NCBI GenBank assembly: GCA_016187935.1
Contig: JACPIU010000026.1
Coordinates: 366,142-430,141 of the forward strand
Direction: 5' to 3'
DNA length: 64,000 nt
DNA from: Bdellovibrio sp.
Lineage (GTDB): Bacteria; Bdellovibrionota; Bacteriovoracia; Bacteriovoracales; Bacteriovoracaceae
Below, one piece after another: positions 9,851-17,717 of the stretch. How positions within the stretch are numbered: the first letter of the stretch is position 1; every line of letters begins with the position of its first letter. The notes under the pieces are model-generated. The model was not told the origin of the DNA, did not search any database, and saw only the letters and a list, made by a program, of their open reading frames with translations. The position numbers and the translations under genes are program-made.

Positions 9851-10324
9851 ATGAAATTAATAGTGTCTTTTCTATTATTGACTGTGTCTGTGTCAATCTA
9901 TGCACTTAACTTGAGCAGTGAGATTCACAAGATACCTGACCGAAAGAAAACAATTTATTTTAATCGTGGAATTTTTCATAATGGTAATAAAACACAAGAA
10001 ACAGCATTGAAGGCAGTTCGTCATTCTTTTTACGAAAAACAAGGATATGAAAGATTAGTTTTTGATTTTGAAAGTGACAAAATTCCAAAAATTTATGGCG
10101 GATTGGTGGATGGAAAAAATCAACTTCATCTCGATTTGTTTAAGGTGAAGTTGCCAAGCAATATTAGCTCATTCGGTAACAGTGTTATAGTTGATGGAAT
10201 AAATTTTTTTCCAATCCAAGGGGAATCACTTACCCTGGAAATTAATTTCAAATCTAAGGTAAAAATAGAATTGTTTACACTTGAAGGCCCGTCAAGATTA
10301 GTTGTGGATGTAATTAAAATTTAA
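9851..10324 (+). CDS. Periplasmic AMIN-like domain protein
   Basis: 157 residues with a signal peptide (cleavage after about residue 18, IYA). The mature part is a single all-beta domain with 'HSFYEKQGYERLVFDFESD' and a closing 'GPSRLVVDVIKI', the pattern of AMIN domains ('R.V.D....'), which direct envelope proteins to peptidoglycan or secretin complexes. There is no amidase or secretin domain attached. GAGGA precedes the ATG. It sits between the matrixin gene and lon, with lon starting 42 bases downstream. AMIN assignment is by pattern only. Confidence 0.55.
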   Translation: MKLIVSFLLLTVSVSIYALNLSSEIHKIPDRKKTIYFNRGIFHNGNKTQETALKAVRHSFYEKQGYERLVFDFESDKIPKIYGGLVDGKNQLHLDLFKVKLPSNISSFGNSVIVDGINFFPIQGESLTLEINFKSKVKIELFTLEGPSRLVVDVIKI

Positions 10325-10366
10325 TACAAAATAGAGTAGCGCCAGGGTACTAGTTGAGGCAAAAAT

Positions 10367-12901
10367 ATGGCTAATAATGAGAATGATTTTCAAGTACAAA
10401 TTAAACCAAGCGAAGTGGATATTAAGGGATTTCCAGATCGGGTCGTGATTATTCCCATCATAAATAGTCCTATTTTCCCTGGGATGATTGCTCCGATCAT
10501 TTTGGGAGAAGACAAGTTTTCCCCTGAACTTGATGAGCAATTGCTTAAAGTTGGTCATGTTGCACTCAATCTTGTGAAATATCGCGAAGATTTAAAAGAG
10601 CAAAATGAGGAGGATCTGGAAGTTGGTCCGGGCGATATCTATAAAGTAGGGGTGCTGTGTAAGGTTGTTAAAAAGCTGAAACTGCCGGATGGCTCTGTAA
10701 ATATTTTAGTTCATGGTATGAAAAGATATCGAGCTTCAGAAATTGTGAGTGAAAAAACACTCTTAAAATCAAAAGTGGAAGTATTTGATGATATTTTAGA
10801 AACTGATGAAGAATTAGATGCTTATACACGATCGGTTATCAATCAAGTAAAAAAACTCAGTGAGATTAATCCATACTTTAATGAAGAAATGAAACTTGCG
10901 ATGTTAAATTCTCCATCCCCCGGAGCTCTGGCAGATTTAGTTGCTTTTGCTTTGAGTTTAGATATCCCGGAAGCGCAAGATTTCTTGGAAACATTGGTAG
11001 TAAAAAAGCGTTTTGCTAAATTACTCGTATATTTAAAACGTGAAAAAGATGTTGCCGATATACAAAAGAAAATTTCTGATGAAGTTAACGACAAAGTGAA
11101 CAAATATCAACGCGAGTATTTCTTGCGAGAGCAGCTTAAAGTTATTCGGGCTGAACTTGGCATGGATGAAGACGATAAATCTCGTGATATAAAACGGATG
11201 AAGGATATCATTGAAAAAGTAGGTATGCCGCCTGACGCTCTCAAAGCAGCACAGGAAGAATTAGAACGGCTTGAGGTTATTCCCGATAGCAGTCCCGAAT
11301 ATAATGTCGCGCGAACATATTTAAATTGGATGATCGATCTCCCTTGGAGTAAATCCACCGATATCGTTATTAATATCAAATTAGCAAAAAAAATCTTGGC
11401 TCGAGATCATTATGGTTTGGAAAAAGCAAAAGAAAGGATTTTGGAATTTTTGGCAGTCAGAAAACTGCGACCAGAATATGATGGGACCATTTTATGCCTA
11501 GCTGGGCCGCCTGGCGTTGGTAAGACTTCCTTGGGTAAGAGCATTGCTAAATCTCTCGGGCGAAAATTTTATCGATTTAGCTTGGGTGGGATGAGAGACG
11601 AAGCTGAAATCAAAGGCCATCGGCGCACTTATGTCGGGGCCATGCCAGGGAAGATTATTCAGGCAATTAAACGAGTTGAAGTAAATAATCCTGTGATTAT
11701 GCTTGATGAAATCGATAAAATGGGAAAGTCGTTTCAAGGCGATCCTGCTTCAGCTCTACTTGAAGTTTTAGATCCTGAACAAAATTCAGCATTTTTGGAT
11801 AACTATCTTGATGTGACGTTTAATCTATCTAAAGTTTTGTTTATCGCAACTGCCAATAATATAAATGACATTCCTGAGCCGCTTCTGGACCGAATGGAAG
11901 TTATCGAATTGAGTGGTTATACAATAGAGGAGAAGTTAAATATTGCCACTAAGTGGGTTATTCCCAAGCAATTGGAGAAACATGGCTTAAGTAAAACTGA
12001 ATTCCATCTGACTACTGAGGTGCTAAAAAAACTTGTTGCTGATTATGCTCGTGAACCAGGCGTTCGTATAATGGAGCAGGCAATAGCGAAGCTTTGTCGC
12101 CGTGCTGCTCTTGAAAAGGTAGCGATTGGAAAACGCAAGATTTTTGAACCAGAGATAAAAGAATTGGAGAAATATCTTGGAGTGGCCCGTTATCAGGTTG
12201 AGAAGGCCGAAAAAATTCTTCATCCTGGCGTCGTGACAGGTTTGGCATGGACTGCTTTCGGCGGAGAGATTCTATTCATTGAAACGTTACCTCTTAAGGG
12301 TAAGGGAGGATTCAAGTTGACTGGACAACTTGGAGAGGTGATGAATGAATCTGCTAATCTCGCTTATAGTTATGTAAAGAGATTATTGCAGGTTGATTTA
12401 GATAAAGTTGGTTTTAAAAAACCGGTAGCAAAAATTGTTCCATCAGGGAAAGTTCCTGTTGCCATTCCTGGGCAGATAACTCCTGCCTCAACCACTATGA
12501 CCAGTGCGGAAACTATGGATCCACAGGATTTTCTTGCGACACATGAGATACATCTTCATTTACCAGCGGGAGCTACACCTAAAGATGGACCAAGTGCCGG
12601 CATTACTATGGCCACTGCCCTTTATGGACTGGCAACAAAACGTAAGGTCAAGGCCGATTTAGCTATGACCGGTGAACTAAGTTTAACTGGAAAAGTTCTT
12701 CCCGTCGGGGGGATTAAGGAAAAAGTTCTTGCTGCCAAGAGAGCAGGAATTAAGGAAATTATTTTACCCGAGCAAAATCTAAAGGACTTAAAAGAAGTAC
12801 CTCCGATTCATCGTCGTGGTTTGAAATTTCATCCTGTTTCACACTTTGATCAAGTTTTGAAAATTGCCTTTAAAATGAAGCTTAAAACAACCACTTTATA
12901 A
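10367..12901 (+). CDS. lon: ATP-dependent Lon protease (first copy)
   Basis: 844 residues. It has an N-terminal substrate-binding LAN domain (about 20-215), a coiled helical region, an AAA+ module with Walker A GPPGVGKTS (about 381-389) and Walker B 'VIMLDEIDK', and the C-terminal S16 protease domain. The Ser-Lys dyad is present: Ser743 in KDGPSAGIT and Lys784 in GGIKEK. Lon degrades misfolded and regulatory proteins in the cytoplasm. Compared with ordinary Lon, including the second copy in this window, an extra stretch of about 35 residues rich in Pro, Thr and Ala (about 685-720) separates the start of the protease domain from the catalytic region. GAGG lies 8 bases before the ATG. Two Lon paralogues also occur in Myxococcus and Bdellovibrio relatives. 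Confidence 0.95.
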   Translation: MANNENDFQVQIKPSEVDIKGFPDRVVIIPIINSPIFPGMIAPIILGEDKFSPELDEQLLKVGHVALNLVKYREDLKEQNEEDLEVGPGDIYKVGVLCKVVKKLKLPDGSVNILVHGMKRYRASEIVSEKTLLKSKVEVFDDILETDEELDAYTRSVINQVKKLSEINPYFNEEMKLAMLNSPSPGALADLVAFALSLDIPEAQDFLETLVVKKRFAKLLVYLKREKDVADIQKKISDEVNDKVNKYQREYFLREQLKVIRAELGMDEDDKSRDIKRMKDIIEKVGMPPDALKAAQEELERLEVIPDSSPEYNVARTYLNWMIDLPWSKSTDIVINIKLAKKILARDHYGLEKAKERILEFLAVRKLRPEYDGTILCLAGPPGVGKTSLGKSIAKSLGRKFYRFSLGGMRDEAEIKGHRRTYVGAMPGKIIQAIKRVEVNNPVIMLDEIDKMGKSFQGDPASALLEVLDPEQNSAFLDNYLDVTFNLSKVLFIATANNINDIPEPLLDRMEVIELSGYTIEEKLNIATKWVIPKQLEKHGLSKTEFHLTTEVLKKLVADYAREPGVRIMEQAIAKLCRRAALEKVAIGKRKIFEPEIKELEKYLGVARYQVEKAEKILHPGVVTGLAWTAFGGEILFIETLPLKGKGGFKLTGQLGEVMNESANLAYSYVKRLLQVDLDKVGFKKPVAKIVPSGKVPVAIPGQITPASTTMTSAETMDPQDFLATHEIHLHLPAGATPKDGPSAGITMATALYGLATKRKVKADLAMTGELSLTGKVLPVGGIKEKVLAAKRAGIKEIILPEQNLKDLKEVPPIHRRGLKFHPVSHFDQVLKIAFKMKLKTTTL

Positions 12902-12964
12902 CTCAGACCTTTGAGATAATAATTTGGAAAAAAAATCAGAGTATAGATTTAGCTGATGAACTGA

Positions 12965-13177
12965 TTAAAATTCTTCTGAATCGTACTCTTTCTTCTGTTG
13001 ATGTTTGATTATTCCGGCCGCAATTTCACGAAGGGCCGTAACAATATCCTTATTCTTGCTTTTGACGAGAGATTCGGCACCTTCTCTTAATTGCTTTACT
13101 CTTTTGGTGGCCAAATGGACCAATTCGTATCTGTTCTCAACTCTGGCCAGGCAATCTTCTACTGTAATTCGTGCCAT
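12965..13177 (-). CDS. rpoZ: DNA-directed RNA polymerase omega subunit
   Basis: 70 residues starting '[20 protein letters not shown]', the diagnostic omega N-terminus, followed by '[12 protein letters not shown]' and '[13 protein letters not shown]'. Omega wraps the C-terminal tail of beta-prime and helps polymerase assembly. It stands alone here, without the gmk or spoT neighbours common elsewhere. A TTGACT ... TAGTTT pair with 17-bp spacing in the upstream gap is a weak candidate promoter. The C-terminus is acidic (EYDSEEF). Confidence 0.93.
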   Translation of the reverse strand: MARITVEDCLARVENRYELVHLATKRVKQLREGAESLVKSKNKDIVTALREIAAGIIKHQQKKEYDSEEF

Positions 13178-13260
13178 AAATTAAAACCTTGAAAATTAAA
13201 TGTTGAACATTGGAAACTAGTCGAGTCTCTATGGAAAGTCAAATTTTATGGCACAGGATA

Positions 13261-15069
13261 TTATTGGGAAATTGTGCGAACGTCGGATAGATAGGGCCCA
13301 ATTCTTTCCAGTATTGGCTGTCTAATGATGCGATATGTCGAGGTAAGCAGTTTGCTTTGTAAAGTAAATTCAAAGGGACATATTAAATAGAGCGTAATCT
13401 TTTCATTTTTTCCTAATTTTTGATTTGCATTCTTCAGATTGCGGATGATCTCATCTTGGGTGATAGGATGATTAACCATCATACTAAAATCATCCGGGCA
13501 TTTTTCATGATGCCTGTCAAAAAGCATTGCAATACGAACGGGGTCTACTCCAATAATGGCCAGTATTTCATGCTGGTAGAGTGTGGCCAAAGCATGGGAA
13601 ATATAGCGTTCTTCCTCAAGAACAGATTCTAATTTATGGGGAAAAATTTTTCGTTTTTCAGCAGTGTAAAAGAAATTCTGCTTTCGATCGATGAATTTTA
13701 GATAACCCTGAGGGGTGACTTCACCGAGATCGCCAGTTTTGAGATTGGGACCATCAAAAATATCATCATTATTGTACTTATAATACCCGCTATAAAAGGA
13801 ATTGGACTGGATCAAGATTTCACCTTCATGTGAAAGGGTTATGAGATTGTTCTTGATTGGTAATCCGATGGTCCCCGCGATTTGTTTATAAGGGGGATTT
13901 ATAATACAAAAACCTGTTGCCTCAGTTAAGCAATAACCTTCGAGAACAAGGATGTTACAATTACGCAGCAATTTGTATACTTCAGAAGATAGATTGCCAC
14001 CCACTGAAATAATAATTTTTAAATTGCCACCCAAAAATTCAAGAATTTTCTTGAAGAAAATTTTCTGGGCGATATTTTGTTGAATAATTTCAAGAGACGA
14101 AGGAGCTAATTCATTATCAATCTTTGAAAAATATTTATCGGATGAAAAATTAGACCAGGTAAGAATATTTTTTGTAAAGATGCTTCTGTTTTTAAAAAAA
14201 ACCTTACGTAGCGTGTAATAAAGCATTTTGATAATTTTCGGAAAACCAATAATTAAAGTTGGTGAGGCGGCTTTGAACTGGTCAGGGAGATTGTATAAAT
14301 TGGAGGAATAAATTGTTTGATTATAAAACATGAGGTGCATAAGGGAGTTTATCCTCCCTGTAATGTGCGATAATGGTAAAATGATCAAGGTTCGATCTCT
14401 TTTACTTAAACTTGTCATGAAAGTATTTTCTAAATTGGCCAGAACATTGATTATTGCTCGGTGTGAGAGCATAGCAAATTTTACATCCTCTCGTGCACCA
14501 GATGTTGCCACAATCGTTGCAATATCCTCGGAAGCGATCTGTTTTCCGCGATTCTGCAATGTTTGTAAATCTGATTTGAGCAGGGCTTGGCCTAGCAGTA
14601 TGAGATCATTGTATTTAATATGTTGAATTTGTAAGGGGATATTTTTAATATCCCCTTCATCGAGAGTTACGATGAATTTTAATTTACTTTTTTGAAATAG
14701 TTCATAGTGTTCAGCAAACAAATCAAGATTTTCAACAAAAACACCTTCGCAATCTGTATAGGTAAGCTGTTGGCAGAATTCTTGAATAGAAAGATTTCGA
14801 TAAAACGGAACGCAAATTGCACCTGTTAACATAATACCCATGTCAATAAGATGCCATTGGATGCTATTGGGTAGATAAATCCCAAATTTGGTTTTTTTCT
14901 TTACACCAATATTGATAAGGGCAAGTGCCATTGATTCAACTTTTGATTTATAGTGAGAAGTCGAGAGCAAATTCACACTGCCCTGTTCAATGCTTCCTAT
15001 TAGATTGAGACTTTCATTATTTGCAATGCATGAATTAAAGAGTTCAAATAGGTTACTAAATTTATCCAT
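13261..15069 (-). CDS. Acyl-CoA synthetase / AMP-binding superfamily protein with degenerate ATP loop
   Basis: 602 residues with the adenylate-forming fold of long-chain acyl-CoA synthetases: 'GIYLPNSIQWHLIDMGI' near residue 63, 'EGYCLTEATG' (motif A5) and 'LKTGDLGEVTPQGYLKFIDR' (A7/A8). The phosphate-binding loop, normally TSGTTGxPKG, reads TSGAREDVKF: the Thr-Thr-Gly core and the Pro and last Gly are lost although one Lys remains. Near the C-terminus the usual TPTxKxKR reads STYRIIR, so the expected catalytic Lys is replaced. It may be a non-catalytic or divergent enzyme. It is followed 83 bases downstream by rpoZ on the same strand. Substrate cannot be judged. Confidence 0.75.
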   Translation of the reverse strand: MDKFSNLFELFNSCIANNESLNLIGSIEQGSVNLLSTSHYKSKVESMALALINIGVKKKTKFGIYLPNSIQWHLIDMGIMLTGAICVPFYRNLSIQEFCQQLTYTDCEGVFVENLDLFAEHYELFQKSKLKFIVTLDEGDIKNIPLQIQHIKYNDLILLGQALLKSDLQTLQNRGKQIASEDIATIVATSGAREDVKFAMLSHRAIINVLANLENTFMTSLSKRDRTLIILPLSHITGRINSLMHLMFYNQTIYSSNLYNLPDQFKAASPTLIIGFPKIIKMLYYTLRKVFFKNRSIFTKNILTWSNFSSDKYFSKIDNELAPSSLEIIQQNIAQKIFFKKILEFLGGNLKIIISVGGNLSSEVYKLLRNCNILVLEGYCLTEATGFCIINPPYKQIAGTIGLPIKNNLITLSHEGEILIQSNSFYSGYYKYNNDDIFDGPNLKTGDLGEVTPQGYLKFIDRKQNFFYTAEKRKIFPHKLESVLEEERYISHALATLYQHEILAIIGVDPVRIAMLFDRHHEKCPDDFSMMVNHPITQDEIIRNLKNANQKLGKNEKITLYLICPFEFTLQSKLLTSTYRIIRQPILERIGPYLSDVRTISQ

Positions 15070-15177
15070 ATAAAAAATTCAAGGCAGTTCGTTCACTAAT
15101 TAAAAACCTTCATGTTTAATTAATCAATTTCTCCAAAGCAATTGTCAAAAATATCCAGTAGTTACAAGAGGGCTACG

Positions 15178-15447
15178 ATGCCTTGTTTTGCATATCCATT
15201 CTACATGGAGTTATTCATTATTGGAAAATTTATTGGATGTGAAACGTATAATGCAAAAAAATATCTTACCTTTGTTATCAAAAATTGGTTACTGGAAATG
15301 TGGGTAGAAGAATTGAGAGTTAATATCGGCGAAGATAATGACTATATATTCGAGATTGGACGATTCTACCTGGTAAAGACAATTCCCTCGGCGTATCACC
15401 ATAAATGTGTCTATGCCAAGTTGTGTAACATTCGTGGTCTGTATTAA
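15178..15447 (+). CDS. Small protein of unknown function, possibly a compact beta fold
   Basis: 89 residues. The ATG at 15178 is preceded by AAGAGGG at ideal distance. No family recognised. The sequence is beta-rich and compact ('MELFIIGKFIGCETYNAKKY', 'IGEDNDYIFEIGRFYLVK'), ending 'YAKLCNIRGLY'. The alternation of strands with a Gly-rich turn resembles small OB-fold nucleic-acid-binding proteins such as phage helix-destabilising proteins, but this is a pattern impression only. It contains four cysteines. It is divergent from the AMP-binding gene and overlaps the end of the convergent gene by 4 bases, so it is a solitary transcription unit. Confidence 0.55.
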   Translation: MPCFAYPFYMELFIIGKFIGCETYNAKKYLTFVIKNWLLEMWVEELRVNIGEDNDYIFEIGRFYLVKTIPSAYHHKCVYAKLCNIRGLY

Positions 15448-15836
15448 TTTTTTCCAATATCTACTTTAACATTGTCACCAATCATAAAATCATCTATCTC
15501 ATAGATAGGATATTCATTACCCTTGAAAAATTCCTCTTTTTGCGCAATCGCAGCAGTGTCTTCTACATGAAGAACTTTGAGTTGACCGATTTTAACATTG
15601 AAATTAAAACGAGATTTCCCTTCGTATGGATCAAGGCGCGAGATAATACGATAAACATTTAAAACCGTTCCGGCACGCACACCTTGCTGGCCTCCAATAT
15701 TAACGTAATAGTTTTTCTTTCCGGGTGTATGGCTGTCGTCTATTGTTATATCCTGAGCAATGCTAAAGATTATGTAATCTTTAGAGAACAGAATAGATGG
15801 CAAGAGCAGAACAACCAGTAAGAGTGTTAATTTCAT
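15444..15836 (-). CDS. Secreted FlgT_C-like protein
   Basis: 130 residues: signal peptide (residues 1-18, LFS before the mature KDYI), then one small beta domain. 'YVNIGGQQGVRAGTVLNVYR' is the hallmark of FlgT C-terminal-like and related periplasmic domains ('G...GV..G..L.VyR'), and 'KIGQLKVLHVEDTAAIAQ' is its usual second half. In Vibrio FlgT builds the flagellar H-ring, but these domains also occur in unrelated envelope proteins, so a flagellar role is only possible. It lies downstream of the peptide-binding lipoprotein gene with a 121-bp gap and converges on the small gene at 15178. Confidence 0.6.
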   Translation of the reverse strand: MKLTLLLVVLLLPSILFSKDYIIFSIAQDITIDDSHTPGKKNYYVNIGGQQGVRAGTVLNVYRIISRLDPYEGKSRFNFNVKIGQLKVLHVEDTAAIAQKEEFFKGNEYPIYEIDDFMIGDNVKVDIGKN

Positions 15837-15957
15837 GCAGGCCTCTCACAAAAGGTTTGAATTCCTATCGGAGACCTGACAACAGTTGATTAATTCAGCC
15901 GAGTTGAAATTTAAAATTATCGGCAATATTTTCTTATGAAATGTAAAAAAGTTGAGT

Positions 15958-17706
15958 TTACTGGTCGGATAGCCTCAAATATTTCATATAGTTGCTTACT
16001 AAGTCAGAGTAGCGATAATTTTTCAATCGACGATGATAGAGAATATAGTTACGAGCGTAATATTGCATAACCCAAGGAAGATCACGGTGAATAATATTTT
16101 CCATTCGAACCATGATCGCAAATTTTTCTGGGCCATCGCTCATACTTTTTACTTTCTCGAATAGGTCATCAAATTCTTTATTACTGTAATAAGTACTATT
16201 TGGGCCTGGGGGATGATTTTTTGAAATAAGAAGTTGAAGGGAATTTTCGGCATCAGGATAATCCATGGCCCATCCGTCTTGCCAGAATTGCAATTTCCCT
16301 GTTCTGGCCTTGTTTAAAAAACCGGGAAAAGTGTTGAGTACTACATCAACGTTAATACCTATTTTTTCCAACTCACCTTTAATAAATTCTGCTTGCTGGC
16401 GATTTGTCGCCGAATTATCCCGTACATCGTAGGTAATACTGGGTAATCCTTTACCGTCAGGATATCCGGACTGTTTTAAGAATTGCTTTGCTTTCTCGAC
16501 ATTATACTCATATGGCAATTGGGAAGAAGGATTGTAACCCGGGATGCCTGGTGGATAAATTGAATTTGCTCTTTGTCCGATGTTATTGGTAAAAACTTTA
16601 ATATAGCGGTCAATGTCAATTGCATGAGCGATAGCTTTTCTAAGGTTTAAATTTTTTCCAAGAATTGGATCGTTATAATTGAAAGACAACCACCAGTATG
16701 TCTTTGTAGGAGCAATCTCAAGCTCAATTTTCTCATTTACTAATTCTCGATTAAGTTGTCCGCTTGGTTCAATGGCACTATCGTAATTATCCTTGGGAAT
16801 AACTAGAAAATCGATTTTCTTTGCACGGAAATTAAGCCATCGCGTTTGCGATTCCTTCATAATATGAAAGTTGATGCCATCTAAGAAAGGCAATTTTTTG
16901 CCAGCATCTTGAAGTAATTTGTTTTCATTGGAATAACGATCGCCTTGACTTGGATATGCGCTGCCATGGTACGCGGAAAAACGCTGCATTTTTAAATTTC
17001 CAAGTTTGTTCCATTTCTCCATTTGGAAAGGTCCGGTGCCAATCATGACATCATCAAGAATATTATTGTAATATTCGACGGATTCCATGGGGATTGGCGA
17101 CACGAAACTCATAGCAAGTACATACATGAGTTGTGGAAATGGTTCGCGTAATTCAATAATGAGAGTGTGGTCATCGGGGGTTTGCAGCCCTGGAATCGGC
17201 AGCGTCTTGAATTTGTTTAAATCATTGCCGGCATCTTTCACAAATGTATCAAGCCCTTTGATTTTATTTTCAAAGAGCCACCAGCCATTACTATGTGTGG
17301 GGATAAATGCCAGTCGCTTTATCTGAGTCACAAAATCTTGCGCTTTGACAAATCGGGGTGCACCTTTGAAAGATGGATCATCATGATATTGGACGTTTTT
17401 TTTGATTTTGATAGTGTAGCGAAGGCCGCTTTTGTCGATCTCAGGCATGCTTTCGGCCAGGAGTGGAATTAAAACATAAGGCCTTTTTAGATAGTGATAT
17501 TCATAAAGTTGCTCATAGGCTTGATAGACAACAGAGCCTGAAATGGTATCGTAAGATCTTGCAGGATCAAGAGTCGAGATTTCTGATGAAAGAGGTACTT
17601 GTAAAATATTTCCATCGGAAATGGCTTGATCATTACGTCTACATCCTGAAGAGTAACTGAAGAAGAATGTAATGATGAATGCGAAATGAGCTAAGTGCTG
17701 CAACAC
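15958..17706 (-). CDS. Family 5 extracellular solute-binding lipoprotein (OppA/DppA-type)
   Basis: 582 residues. The signal peptide ends in a lipobox-like SSGC with Cys22, so it is probably a lipoprotein. The family 5 pattern is complete: 'SEISTLDPARSYDTISGSVVYQ' region (split here) near the start, 'YTIKIKKNVQYHDDPSF', 'KAQDFVTQIKRL', 'LNLRKAIAHAIDIDRYI', and 'WQDGWAMDYPDAENSLQLL' towards the end. Such proteins bind oligopeptides or similar solutes for ABC importers. No permease or ATPase genes are adjacent, so it is an orphan receptor or shares a transporter encoded elsewhere. It begins 11 bases after the alaS stop on the same strand and is probably co-transcribed with it. Confidence 0.85.
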   Translation of the reverse strand: MLQHLAHFAFIITFFFSYSSGCRRNDQAISDGNILQVPLSSEISTLDPARSYDTISGSVVYQAYEQLYEYHYLKRPYVLIPLLAESMPEIDKSGLRYTIKIKKNVQYHDDPSFKGAPRFVKAQDFVTQIKRLAFIPTHSNGWWLFENKIKGLDTFVKDAGNDLNKFKTLPIPGLQTPDDHTLIIELREPFPQLMYVLAMSFVSPIPMESVEYYNNILDDVMIGTGPFQMEKWNKLGNLKMQRFSAYHGSAYPSQGDRYSNENKLLQDAGKKLPFLDGINFHIMKESQTRWLNFRAKKIDFLVIPKDNYDSAIEPSGQLNRELVNEKIELEIAPTKTYWWLSFNYNDPILGKNLNLRKAIAHAIDIDRYIKVFTNNIGQRANSIYPPGIPGYNPSSQLPYEYNVEKAKQFLKQSGYPDGKGLPSITYDVRDNSATNRQQAEFIKGELEKIGINVDVVLNTFPGFLNKARTGKLQFWQDGWAMDYPDAENSLQLLISKNHPPGPNSTYYSNKEFDDLFEKVKSMSDGPEKFAIMVRMENIIHRDLPWVMQYYARNYILYHRRLKNYRYSDLVSNYMKYLRLSDQ

Positions 17707-17717
17707 GGATGACTCCC

